NCBI RefSeq assembly: GCF_004358025.1
Contig: NZ_SMTL01000003.1
Span: 1 to 64,000 of the forward strand
DNA length: 64,000 nt
Source: Rhizobium deserti
GTDB lineage: Bacteria > Pseudomonadota > Alphaproteobacteria > Rhizobiales > Rhizobiaceae
Direction of reading: 5' to 3'
The position numbers and the translations under genes are program-made. The stretch's first letter is position 1; every line of letters begins with the position of its first letter. The notes under the pieces were generated by a model, which saw nothing but the letters and a program-made list of their open reading frames with translations, ran no database searches and was not told the origin of the DNA. Shown here piece by piece: positions 16,995 through 26,062 of the stretch.

Positions 16995-19361
16995 TTAAGC
17001 TTCAGCCTGCCCTGTCAGGATCTCGCGCACCTTCTGTGCGAGGTCGTCTATGGCAAAGGGCTTGGTGATCATTTCCATGCCCGGCGCCAGGAAATCACCT
17101 CTGGAGGCCGCCGTCGCCGCGTACCCGGTGATGAAGAGGACCTTGAGCTTTGGCCGATTACTCAGAGCAATTTCTGCGAGTTGGCGGCCGTTGAGGCCCG
17201 GCAAGCCGACATCGGAGATCATCAAGTCGATGCGTTCCTTGCCCTCCAGAAGCGGAATGGCTTGGTTGCTATCGACTGCCTCTATGACTTGATATCCAAG
17301 GTCCTTGAGGACATCGACGACCAGCATGCGTACCGAAGCGTCGTCCTCCACGACAAGGACTTTCTCGCCTTCCCCACGGGGCGGAACGTAAACCGGATCC
17401 TCATCCAGAATGGCCGCAGCGACGTCTTCGTGGCTGCCGGGAAGGTAGAGCTTGACGGTGGTGCCAAGGCCCGTCTCGCTATAGATGCGCACATGCCCGC
17501 CCGACTGCTGCGCAAAGCCATAGATCATCGAGAGGCCAAGACCTGTACCCTGGCCGATCGGCTTGGTGGTGAAGAAGGGATCGAAGGCCTTGTCGATAGT
17601 CGCTTGCGACATGCCAATGCCGGTGTCGCTGACCGCAATCACCACGTAGTTGCCGGGCTGAAGGCTTTCTTTTTGGGCAAGATCGGCCTCTCCCAGGGCC
17701 GCATTGGTTGTCTCGATGGTCAGCTTGCCGCCTTCCGGCATGGCATCGCGGGCATTGATGACCAGATTGAGGATGGCGCTTTCCAGCTGGTTCGGATCGG
17801 TGACGGCTTTCCAGGTATCCGCAGCAATATTGATCATCAACTCGACCTGCTCGCCAAGCGTGCGGCGAAAGAGATCTTCCATGGAAGAAACCAGCTGCTT
17901 GACATCGAGGGATTGACGGTCGAGGGACTGACGTCTGGAAAAGGCAAGCAGCCGGTGCGTCAGTGCCGCGGCACGCTCGGCGGAACTGGTGGCCGCATCG
18001 ATAAACTTGTCGAGTTCGTCGAGCCGTCCGGCAGCAATCCTTCTTCGGATAACGGAAAGAGCACCGATCACTCCCGTTAACATGTTGTTGAAATCGTGGG
18101 CGATTCCGCCCGTAAGCTGGCCTACTGCTTCCATCTTCTGGGCCTGGCGCAACTGCGCCTCGGTTTCCTGAAGCGCCGCCCTCTGCTCCTTTTCGATCGT
18201 CACGTCGCGGCCATAGGCATACACCACGTCGCCTTCATGCGAAGTGGTCCAGGAAATCGTCCGCGGCGTGCCGTCCCGGTGCGTCAGACGGATTTCGAGG
18301 TCAGAATGGAGGTTCTCAATGACATCCTTCAGGAGTGCCCTGATCTGGTCGCGGTCCTCGGGCCAGACGGCGTCCAAAACCCTGCTGCCTATTACGGCCT
18401 GCGGCTCGGTCCCGAGAATGGTAGACCAGGCCGGATTGACGTCGCGAAAGACGCCGTCAGTGCCTATGACGACCAGAAGGTCACGCGAATTCTGCCAGAC
18501 ACGGTTCCGCTCCTGAATGCTTTCCCGAGCCCGCTCTGCCAGAGCCTGGTTGGCTTCTCGCAAACGCTGCTGGGTCCGCTTGGCGTCCGTTACGTCAAAG
18601 ATGACGCCAATATAGCGCCGGCCTTCGGCCTCGATGTCGTCGACATATTCGCCTCGCCGGGCCAGCCATCGCTCGGCACCGTCATCCGGCCGAGTAATGC
18701 GGAACTCGGCGTTGCTTTCATCCTGGAAACCATTCGGGTTCTGCAGGTTGATGATAGGATTGTCGTCGGGATGGATGAGTAGGTTGAGGGTGCGCACGGG
18801 AAGCACCTTGGCCGGATGCAGCCCGAACAGGCGACAAAATTGTTCCGACACATTGATCGTGCCGTATCCGGAAACATATTCGAACGTGCCGATCCCGCCC
18901 GCCACCTGCGCAATGCGCAGCCGTTCCTGGGTTCGCTTCTGCTCGGTGATATCGACCAGCATGCCGATGAATTTCACCGGCTCGTCATTATCGTCGTAAA
19001 GAGCCCTGCCGCTGGCGTGGACCCAGCGAAAACCCCCGTCATCGCGCAGCAGGCGGTACTCGCGGGAAAACAGGGCCGAGCCTCCAAGGATGCCCGCGAC
19101 CGCCAGCTTGACGCGCTTCAGATCATCGGGGTGTATGGCATTAAAGAAATGCTCGGTTGATACACCTTGCGCCAGGACAAGCGGGTCCTGATTGGTGATG
19201 GCCGCAAAACGAGCGTCGGCGGTAAGCCGCTTTGCCGGGATGTCCCATTCCCAGCCGCAGGTCGCCCCGGCGGCATCGATCATCAGCTTCAATCGCTGGC
19301 GCGCAAGGTCCAGCTCCGCGTTCAGCCCGCTGTCCATAGAGGATAATGTTACCTGACTCAT
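16995..19361 (-). CDS. Hybrid multi-PAS sensor histidine kinase with receiver
   Basis: A 788-residue cytoplasmic hybrid kinase. PAS/PAC domains occupy roughly residues 20-145, 150-265 and 285-400. A HWE-unlike, HisKA-type box [11 protein letters not shown] has His422. An ATPase domain follows with N, G1 (DTGIGM) and G2 (GTGLGLS) boxes. The C-terminal receiver starts at about 665 with phospho-acceptor Asp717. No transmembrane segment is visible. It lies 31 bases downstream of the CheC-like gene on the same strand, so it is probably part of the chemosensory operon, an arrangement recalling hybrid kinases attached to alternative chemosensory clusters such as CheS3 of Rhodospirillum. Confidence 0.9.
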   Translation of the reverse strand: MSQVTLSSMDSGLNAELDLARQRLKLMIDAAGATCGWEWDIPAKRLTADARFAAITNQDPLVLAQGVSTEHFFNAIHPDDLKRVKLAVAGILGGSALFSREYRLLRDDGGFRWVHASGRALYDDNDEPVKFIGMLVDITEQKRTQERLRIAQVAGGIGTFEYVSGYGTINVSEQFCRLFGLHPAKVLPVRTLNLLIHPDDNPIINLQNPNGFQDESNAEFRITRPDDGAERWLARRGEYVDDIEAEGRRYIGVIFDVTDAKRTQQRLREANQALAERARESIQERNRVWQNSRDLLVVIGTDGVFRDVNPAWSTILGTEPQAVIGSRVLDAVWPEDRDQIRALLKDVIENLHSDLEIRLTHRDGTPRTISWTTSHEGDVVYAYGRDVTIEKEQRAALQETEAQLRQAQKMEAVGQLTGGIAHDFNNMLTGVIGALSVIRRRIAAGRLDELDKFIDAATSSAERAAALTHRLLAFSRRQSLDRQSLDVKQLVSSMEDLFRRTLGEQVELMINIAADTWKAVTDPNQLESAILNLVINARDAMPEGGKLTIETTNAALGEADLAQKESLQPGNYVVIAVSDTGIGMSQATIDKAFDPFFTTKPIGQGTGLGLSMIYGFAQQSGGHVRIYSETGLGTTVKLYLPGSHEDVAAAILDEDPVYVPPRGEGEKVLVVEDDASVRMLVVDVLKDLGYQVIEAVDSNQAIPLLEGKERIDLMISDVGLPGLNGRQLAEIALSNRPKLKVLFITGYAATAASRGDFLAPGMEMITKPFAIDDLAQKVREILTGQAEA

Positions 19362-19392
19362 TTTAAGTTGCGATATCGCCTTGGCTTTGCGT

Positions 19393-20019
19393 TCACGTCA
19401 CACGCTCGATGAAGTCAGCGATCAGCATTTTTAGTTTATCCAGCGACGGCAGATCCATGATCATGGCTATATAGCCGCGAATATCATGCTCGCGCACCGA
19501 AAAGTTGATATACAAGAAAAGCACGAAGCTATCCTCATTCGATGTCTCGAGAACGTCGAACAGGTGCTCGCTGTCGCCGCGCAGGACATCAGGTAGCGAC
19601 ATCTTCAAGCTGTGCTGCAGCATGTTGGCCATGGAGCCAAGACAGCCGTTGAGAATGATATTGCCTGTCTCGGTCAGAGCCTCGTCTTCCATGTCGATCA
19701 GCTCGTCTTCGGTCATTTCGCCGCCGACGATGGCACGCGCGAGCGACAATCCGTTGCTTTCCGGGAAGATAAGCAGAGCCCGGCCCGAAAATGGCCCTTC
19801 GAAATGCTGTTGTACGGCGATCAGGCCTTCGCTTTCGCGCTGGCCGATGAGAGCTGCAGCCGACCTGCGTGTGACGATCGCGATGGATGGAACAGACAGG
19901 ATAACCTGCTTGTTGACCATTTTGCGCAGGCTGGCCGCCGCTCTGCTAACGCCGATATTGACGACCTCGGTGAGCGCGTCTCGTTCCAGTTCGCCAAGGA
20001 ATATTTCCGCCTGCGTCAT
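19393..20019 (-). CDS. cheC: CheC-type CheY-P phosphatase
   Basis: A 208-residue protein with the two characteristic CheC/FliY/CheX helices: ALTEVVNIGVSRAAASL at about residues 15-31 and ALTETGNIILNGCLGSM at about 113-129. Each holds the Glu and Asn used for CheY-P dephosphorylation. CheC is uncommon in alphaproteobacteria, which often rely on a phosphate sink instead. Its ATG overlaps the stop of the CheY-like gene (ATGA), which suggests this receiver is its substrate. Confidence 0.85.
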   Translation of the reverse strand: MTQAEIFLGELERDALTEVVNIGVSRAAASLRKMVNKQVILSVPSIAIVTRRSAAALIGQRESEGLIAVQQHFEGPFSGRALLIFPESNGLSLARAIVGGEMTEDELIDMEDEALTETGNIILNGCLGSMANMLQHSLKMSLPDVLRGDSEHLFDVLETSNEDSFVLFLYINFSVREHDIRGYIAMIMDLPSLDKLKMLIADFIERVT

Positions 20020-20396
20020 GGTGCCGCCTTCTTCAGCCGAAGGGCGGCGCCCGACAGGAAGCCGCTCAAGGCCTCCTGGGTGACGGGTTTGGCAACGAAA
20101 GTGGCGTTCAGCTCACGGACACGAAGAATGACTTCGTCCTGAACATTGGCGGTGATGATGGCGATCGGCATGCTGGCATTTTTGGCCCGAATTTCCGCGG
20201 CCAGTTCCAGTCCGTCCTTGTCCGGCATATTGAAGTCGAGGATCGCGACGTCGATCTGCTGCTCGTCGAGGATCTGCAAGGCGTCTGCAGCGCTTCCAGC
20301 CTCGATCCGCTGCCAGTCGGGCTGCAGGGCGGCTATTGCCTTGCCGGCGACAATACGCGCCAGCTTGCTGTCGTCGACCACCAATACTGCTACCAT
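20016..20396 (-). CDS. CheY-like single-domain response regulator
   Basis: A 126-residue receiver: VLVVDDSK with the acidic pair near residues 8-9, ILDFNMPDKDG with the phospho-acceptor near residue 54, ITAN and FVAKPV with the conserved Lys. There is no output domain. The ATG at 20396 gives a normal receiver N-terminus; an upstream TTG is less likely. It is coupled to the CheC phosphatase and follows cheA and the STAS gene, so CheA is its probable donor. Its final target is unknown. Confidence 0.88.
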   Translation of the reverse strand: MVAVLVVDDSKLARIVAGKAIAALQPDWQRIEAGSAADALQILDEQQIDVAILDFNMPDKDGLELAAEIRAKNASMPIAIITANVQDEVILRVRELNATFVAKPVTQEALSGFLSGAALRLKKAAP

Positions 20397-20477
20397 TCCC
20401 GGCCCCTTACTTAGCAATGCCTCACAATTTTATCCATATTGCGCTCCCCCTCCGACCGCAAGCTTGCAATGGCCTGC

Positions 20478-20732
20478 TCAACCTGCCTTGGCAAGCCTGA
20501 AAGCCATTGCTAAAAGCACTTTCTCCGGCATGGACGATGCCGCATCCAAGCCGGCAATCTTCGGCTGAAGGAACATCAGTGCCTGCCAGATGGACGTGTG
20601 AATATCGGTCGCGCCGCCCAGATCGACGGCAAGCCCGGGATGGCTTTCCAGATGCGCCACCAGCGTCTCGACCTCTTCGACGCCGCACTTGCCGCTGAGA
20701 ATGACGGTATGCGGCTCCAGACTGACGGTCAT
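20478..20732 (-). CDS. STAS-like small protein in the chemosensory operon
   Basis: An 84-residue soluble protein with the anti-sigma-antagonist-like pattern LAVDLGGATDIHTSIWQALMF near its middle. The usual phosphorylated Ser/Thr position is approximately occupied by this TSIW region, though the match is weak. Its start overlaps the cheA stop (ATGA). It may act as a scaffold or switch partner for the cluster; the function is inferred only from fold and position. Confidence 0.6.
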   Translation of the reverse strand: MTVSLEPHTVILSGKCGVEEVETLVAHLESHPGLAVDLGGATDIHTSIWQALMFLQPKIAGLDAASSMPEKVLLAMAFRLAKAG

Positions 20733-22702
20733 TGGACGAGCTCCTCCAGATTGAGCACCAGCAGCACCTTACCATCGCCGAGCAGAGTTGTTCCGGAAAC
20801 ACCCGGTATATTACGCAGAAGGCCGCTCAGCGGGCGAGTTAAGGTTGCGGCCCTGTCGGCTATGCCGTCCACGGCAATGCCGAGGCGTTCATTACCGACC
20901 TGGACGATCAGGACCTTGAGGTCGCCTGCCTTCGCCTGGGCTTGCGGCATCTGCAAAAACTCGCCGAGATAAAGCAGAGGAACTGTCTGATCGCGAAGCA
21001 CGAAGGCTTGCCCCGCCCTGACCGACTGCACGAGATCGCGGCGCAATCGATGAGTTTCGACGATCTCGTCGATCGGTATGCCATATCGTTCGCTGCCGAC
21101 CTCCACGACCATCAGCTGCGACATGGAGAAACTGACCGGCAAGCGCAGGGAGAAGACCGTGCCCGCACCAGGGTTGCTAGCGATCTCGACGACCCCGCCG
21201 AGTCGGTGAAGCGCGTTTCGAACGGCGTCCAGGCCAACCCCGCGCCCCGATAGATCAGTGACGGCGGAGGCGGTCGAGAAGCCCGGAGCGAAGATAAGCT
21301 GCAGCGTCTCCTCGTCGGAAAGCTGCAGCGCGCGGCTTTCCTCGATGAGGCCTTTCGCGACAGCAGCGCTTCGAATACGCGCAGCGTCGACGCCTCTTCC
21401 GTCATCGGATAGCTCTATCACCACCTGATCGCCGCGCTGACGTGCCCGCAGGACCAGCCGTCCCCGAGGCGGCTTGGAAGCCGCCAACCGCTCCGCCTCC
21501 GGCTCAATGCCATGATCCATGGCATTGCGCACCAGATGAAGCATGGGCTCGAACAAATGCTCAACGATTTCGCGGTCGGCCTCGACTTCCTGTCCTTCGA
21601 TGATGAAGTCGACCGACTTGCCCAGCCGCGACGCAGTTTCCCGAACCAGCCGTGGAAATCTTCGGAAGGTCTGGTCGAGCGGAATGAGCCGCGCCCGTGT
21701 GACAGCGCTATAGAGCGAGCTCACGAGACGGTCTATTTCGTGCTGACTGGCCAGTATAAGACGAGCCAGTCCTTCATTCTCCGCTTCCCGTGCGGTTCGC
21801 GCCAGCGGCAGAAGGCCGTTTTTGGCAGTGATCAGCTCGCCAGCTATGCCTAGAAGCGCATCGATCCGCGCTACATCGACCCGCATTGTCATGTTCTGCA
21901 GCTCGGGCGCTCCCACGGCTGCTCCGGCTTGAGGTTCGGGTGTGGTCAGCTGGGACGTGCTGCGGGAAGTCAGATCAACGAGACGGACCTGGTCGGGCAG
22001 AAGGCGGAAAATCGCTTCAACATCCGCAAGCGGGCTGCCGGACAGCGCCTCGATCACCAGGTTACAGCGAAAGGGATCGTAATCTGCCTTTGACGGCAAT
22101 GGCTCCTTCAGGAAGACGTCCACATGACGGAGGTCGGAAAGCCGGGCCATGGTGGCGAGAGGATCATCCCCGTGAAAGAAGCATTCCGGATGCGGCTCGT
22201 AGCGGATGGCGACGAGATTGCCGCCTTCGGCCATAGAACCTCCGGCATGCTCACGCAGTGCCAGCGCCCAATCGGGAACGGCATCGACCGCAGGCGCTGG
22301 GGGCGTCGAAGCTTCGGCCACGCTTCCGACCTTCAGGAGCGCAAGAAGACCGGCCGCCTGCTGGTTCTGCTCGTCGGATAGGCGGCCTGCAACCGTCATG
22401 GTATCGAGGTTCCGGTCGATCCACTCGATGACTTCGAGCAATGGATCGATCAGGGCCACATCCACCTCGACATCGCCGGCACGTGCACCGACAAGCAGAT
22501 CCTCGGCGCAGTGCAAAACAGCCAGTGCAGCACCGAAATCGAAGAGCCCGACCGATCCCTTCAGGGTGTGAATGGCGCGGAACAGGCTTTCCAAGCGCTC
22601 CCGATTATTCGGCTCCCGCTCGAGTGCCAGCAGATCATCTGAGGCCTGCTGGATAAGCTCGCGGGCTTCGATCGAGAACTGCAGCATCAGTTCGTCCATC
22701 AT
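20729..22702 (-). CDS. cheA: Chemotaxis-type histidine kinase CheA
   Basis: A 657-residue CheA. The P1 HPt domain has AIHTLKGSVG with His45. A P2-like region follows (about 165-255). The dimerisation helices and ATPase come next (NAMDHGIE, DDGRGVD, GRGVGLDAV), and the C-terminal P5 domain couples to CheW. There is no receiver domain. It overlaps cheR and the STAS gene by ATGA, so it is translated as part of a compact operon. There are no flagellar genes nearby. Confidence 0.94.
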   Translation of the reverse strand: MMDELMLQFSIEARELIQQASDDLLALEREPNNRERLESLFRAIHTLKGSVGLFDFGAALAVLHCAEDLLVGARAGDVEVDVALIDPLLEVIEWIDRNLDTMTVAGRLSDEQNQQAAGLLALLKVGSVAEASTPPAPAVDAVPDWALALREHAGGSMAEGGNLVAIRYEPHPECFFHGDDPLATMARLSDLRHVDVFLKEPLPSKADYDPFRCNLVIEALSGSPLADVEAIFRLLPDQVRLVDLTSRSTSQLTTPEPQAGAAVGAPELQNMTMRVDVARIDALLGIAGELITAKNGLLPLARTAREAENEGLARLILASQHEIDRLVSSLYSAVTRARLIPLDQTFRRFPRLVRETASRLGKSVDFIIEGQEVEADREIVEHLFEPMLHLVRNAMDHGIEPEAERLAASKPPRGRLVLRARQRGDQVVIELSDDGRGVDAARIRSAAVAKGLIEESRALQLSDEETLQLIFAPGFSTASAVTDLSGRGVGLDAVRNALHRLGGVVEIASNPGAGTVFSLRLPVSFSMSQLMVVEVGSERYGIPIDEIVETHRLRRDLVQSVRAGQAFVLRDQTVPLLYLGEFLQMPQAQAKAGDLKVLIVQVGNERLGIAVDGIADRAATLTRPLSGLLRNIPGVSGTTLLGDGKVLLVLNLEELVQ

Positions 22703-23571
22703 CGCCCTCCTGCGATCCGGTAGACAATGGCATCCGGAAATCGGACCGGCTCAAACCTTTGGGAAATCCGCGACATGGATTCCGTGTGTCCAAGGCAGAT
22801 ATAACCCTGAGGATCCAGGAGATCGTGAATGTTCTGCACGGCCACCTGCCGTGCTGCATCGTCGAAATAGATGAGCAGGTTGCGGCAGAAGATCACGTCG
22901 AATTTGCCGACCGCTGCAAGGCTTTGCCGATCGACGATATTGCCGGGCACGAAGGTCACCGATTCCCGCAGATCGGCGATCAGGCGTCGCTGCGACGAGG
23001 TGGTCTCCGGCTCGAAGTAGCGCTCCAAGACATCCGGCGGCAGCTTTGAAAGAGACCTTTGGCCATAATATCCTTCGACGGCCTGCTGCAAGATTGCCGT
23101 ATCGATGTCCGAGCCAACGATTTCGACATTGTAGGCGTCGACGAGCGGCCAGTTCTCCAGCAGCCAGATGGCGATTGAATACGGCTCCTCTCCACTGGAG
23201 CAGGGCATGGACCAGATCCTGATGCGATCGCCGGGCCCTTTGGATCTGATGATAGACGGCAGGATCGAATTGCCGAGGCACGCAAGCTGATGGGATTCAC
23301 GGTAGAAAAAGGTTTCGTTGACCGTGAAGCTGTTGACCAGAAGCTCGGCTTCCCGCGGGTCACGGCGTAGCGAGACGATATAGCTGCGGGCCGAGGTCAT
23401 GCCGCTTTGCACAGCAAGATCGGCGACTCGCCTTTCAATGTAGTAGCGCTTGTTTTCCCCGAAGACCATGCCGGTCTTCTTGTAAACAATGGCACATATT
23501 TCTTTGAGCTCGCTTGCCGAAAGAGGAAAGGGAGCTGTTTCGGCACTGAGTTTGGGGGGCATTGCCATCAA
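22699..23571 (-). CDS. cheR: Receptor methyltransferase CheR
   Basis: A 290-residue SAM-dependent methyltransferase modifying glutamates of the receptor. It has the N-terminal all-alpha CheR domain, the NETFFYRE motif, a SAM-binding segment IRIWSMPCSSGEEPYS, and FDVIFCRNLLIYFD. No C-terminal TPR is present. Start and stop overlap cheB and cheA by four bases. Confidence 0.94.
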   Translation of the reverse strand: MMAMPPKLSAETAPFPLSASELKEICAIVYKKTGMVFGENKRYYIERRVADLAVQSGMTSARSYIVSLRRDPREAELLVNSFTVNETFFYRESHQLACLGNSILPSIIRSKGPGDRIRIWSMPCSSGEEPYSIAIWLLENWPLVDAYNVEIVGSDIDTAILQQAVEGYYGQRSLSKLPPDVLERYFEPETTSSQRRLIADLRESVTFVPGNIVDRQSLAAVGKFDVIFCRNLLIYFDDAARQVAVQNIHDLLDPQGYICLGHTESMSRISQRFEPVRFPDAIVYRIAGGR

Positions 23572-24635
23572 CCGATCCAGCCCACCAGATGGTCGCCGAT
23601 CTCGTTGAGCGGCCTGATGACGCTCGCGCCATTCAACCGGACGAGTTCGCCCGGCATGCCCCAGACCACGGCGGTCTCTTCCGCTTCGGCTATCGTACGG
23701 CCTCCGGAAGCCTTCAGTTCGGCCATGGCAGCTGCGCCGTCATTGCCCATCCCGGTCATCATCACGCCAATGAGATCGCCGGGCGGCACATGCTTCAAGG
23801 CCGATTGCACCAAGCGTTCGACGCTTGGATGCCACCGATAGGCAGGACTTTCAGGCGCCACCATCGCCACCAGCGACCCACCTCGTTTCGAGACTAGAAT
23901 ATCGGCATCGCCACGGGCGATATAGATATTGCCTGCTGTAAGCCGCGTCTGGCCCGTCACCTCGGTGACTGTCATTGGACATATCTTGTCAAGCCGACGC
24001 GCAAGAGGTCCGGTGAATGATCCGGGCATATGCTGCGCCACGACGACCGGCCAAGGAAAATCGGCCGGTAGCCGGGACAGGACCGCATCCAGCGCTGGCG
24101 GCCCACCTGTGGACGTGCCGATCAGAACAAGGCCAGGAACGGAGCTTGCCCCGGGCGACGGTCCGGCAACCGGCCTGCGTACGACAGGTACGCCGCCCTG
24201 CGCCATGCGAACCCGTTCCGCCAGACGACGGCTGCGCCTGATCCGCACAGCGGCGGCCAAGCGGACCTTTTCCACTAGCGGAGGTGCCAGTTCATCCATT
24301 TTCAGGGAGATAGCGCCGCTCGGCTTGGCTATGAAATCAACGGCCCCGATCTCGAGCGCTGCCAGCGTTTCCTCTGCACCTTCTTCGGTCAAGGAGGAAA
24401 CCATGACCACCGGACAAGGATGTTCCAGCATGATCCGGTCGAGGCAGGTCAATCCGTCCATTGAGGGCATGTGGATGTCGAGCGTCACGACGTCCGGTTT
24501 GAATGTCTGGATGATGTTCAAGGCTTCGGTGCCGTTTCGGGCAAATTCAACCTCGAAATCGCCCTCTGCCACGAAGATCTGGCCGAGCAGTTTGCGCATC
24601 AGCGCGGAATCTTCGACGATCAGAAGGCGGATCAC
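23568..24635 (-). CDS. cheB: Receptor methylesterase CheB
   Basis: A 355-residue protein with an N-terminal receiver (LIVEDSALMRK, VVTLDIHMPSMDG) and a C-terminal methylesterase domain carrying the catalytic Ser in IGTSTGGPPA, His in AQHMPGSFTG and Asp in MTGMGNDGA. It removes methyl groups when phosphorylated by CheA. It overlaps the triple-CheW gene upstream and cheR downstream by four bases. Confidence 0.95.
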   Translation of the reverse strand: MIRLLIVEDSALMRKLLGQIFVAEGDFEVEFARNGTEALNIIQTFKPDVVTLDIHMPSMDGLTCLDRIMLEHPCPVVMVSSLTEEGAEETLAALEIGAVDFIAKPSGAISLKMDELAPPLVEKVRLAAAVRIRRSRRLAERVRMAQGGVPVVRRPVAGPSPGASSVPGLVLIGTSTGGPPALDAVLSRLPADFPWPVVVAQHMPGSFTGPLARRLDKICPMTVTEVTGQTRLTAGNIYIARGDADILVSKRGGSLVAMVAPESPAYRWHPSVERLVQSALKHVPPGDLIGVMMTGMGNDGAAAMAELKASGGRTIAEAEETAVVWGMPGELVRLNGASVIRPLNEIGDHLVGWIG

Positions 24636-26059
24636 GTCGGCGTCACCGCTGTCTTTTCCCTAGCAATCGAGGCGACCACATCCCGTTCGGCCTTGGATAA
24701 AAGCTCCTGCGGATTGACGATCAGGACCATGCGTCCTTCGGATTCGAAATGCGCCACACGGTCGAAGACTTCCGTTTCGTCCGAAGAAAATTCCGGCGCT
24801 GCGGAAAGTGCCTCGGGGGAAACCGCCTTGACTTCGGATACGCTGTCGACGACGAAGCCGGCCTGCAGCGCACCGATGGTCAGGATGATGGCCCGTGCCT
24901 GGCCGCCGCTCTTGGTTTCGGCCAGGTCGAAGCGGGTCCTCTGGTCGATCAGTGGCACCGCCTTTCCGCGCAGGTTAATAACGCCGGACACGAAACTCGG
25001 CGCCCCCGGCATCCGCGTGATGTCTTGGGGCACGCGAATGACTTCGTCGACGGCGGCGATCGGCAGGCCATAGGTTTCTTCAGCCAGCCTGAACAACAGG
25101 AACTGCTCCAGCGGGGCTCCGCTTTCCGAGGCTGCGGCCATGGTTGACGCTCCAGGCTTTCTTTCGATGACTTGGCTCACCGTCGCATGGCCGAACAGCC
25201 TTTCAGGCGACAGGATGGAGATCAGGACGGCGCCATTGTCGATCCGGCCGATCGCATGGATTTCCGCCGTGCCGCGGCCCCTTTGCAGCACCGCAGGCAC
25301 GGTGTCGATGGCGCTCGGTGGCAGCCGGCGGATCATATCCAGTTCACTCACGACGAGCCCCACCAGTGCCTTGTCGTATTCGATTACTATGATCCGGCTG
25401 CCGGCTCCTTCAGGACTTGCGAGCTGCAGTCCGAGAAGGCCGGCAAGCGAGACCACCGGCAGGACAACATCACGCATGGACATCATGCCGAGGACGGCTT
25501 CATCCGCATTGGGCACTGCCGCAATCTCGCCGCCCAAGTGCGCAACTTCCCGCACGCTTTCGAGCGGCAGCCCATAGAGTTGCCCGCTAACGCGGAAGGA
25601 AAGAAACGTGCTGAGGTCAGCGGAAACCGGACCTGCGGCAGACTGGCTCGCCTCTTGGCCGCGCGCCACCCCTGCCCTTTTTTCGAGCTTGAAAGCACTC
25701 TGGAGCGTTTCGTCCAAGTCCAGGACTTTGATTGCGTCGCCGCCCGTTTGCGAGAGCTGCAAAACGTCGTCCACCAGCAGGCCAATTATTCCACTATAGT
25801 CGCAAACGATGATCTTGCCGCCGGAAGTTTTCCGCGGCTCCGGATTATGGCTCAGCAATCTTTCCACCGACATGACCGGCAATGGCTGACCACGCAGGTT
25901 GACAATCCCGGCGAGCGCCGGCGGGCCGTGAGGCACGCGAGTGATATGCGGCACGGGAAGCACTTCCAGCACCCGCCCCGCGTCAATTGCATGGACCTCC
26001 GAGCCAAGCCGGAACAGAAGCCGTCTCTTGCCGTGATCGCTGTCTGGGGGCGATGTCAT
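24632..26059 (-). CDS. Three-domain CheW coupling protein
   Basis: A 475-residue protein consisting of three CheW-like domains in tandem: about residues 10-135 (with GIVNLRGQPLPVM), 165-305 (GMMSMRDVVLPVV) and 325-465 (GVINLRGKAVPLID). Standard CheW has one such domain of about 150 residues. No receiver is attached, so it is not CheV. A protein with three SH3-like couplers could bridge several receptors and CheA units. It lies three bases downstream of the receptor gene and overlaps cheB. Confidence 0.9.
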   Translation of the reverse strand: MTSPPDSDHGKRRLLFRLGSEVHAIDAGRVLEVLPVPHITRVPHGPPALAGIVNLRGQPLPVMSVERLLSHNPEPRKTSGGKIIVCDYSGIIGLLVDDVLQLSQTGGDAIKVLDLDETLQSAFKLEKRAGVARGQEASQSAAGPVSADLSTFLSFRVSGQLYGLPLESVREVAHLGGEIAAVPNADEAVLGMMSMRDVVLPVVSLAGLLGLQLASPEGAGSRIIVIEYDKALVGLVVSELDMIRRLPPSAIDTVPAVLQRGRGTAEIHAIGRIDNGAVLISILSPERLFGHATVSQVIERKPGASTMAAASESGAPLEQFLLFRLAEETYGLPIAAVDEVIRVPQDITRMPGAPSFVSGVINLRGKAVPLIDQRTRFDLAETKSGGQARAIILTIGALQAGFVVDSVSEVKAVSPEALSAAPEFSSDETEVFDRVAHFESEGRMVLIVNPQELLSKAERDVVASIAREKTAVTPT

Positions 26060-26062
26060 CCC

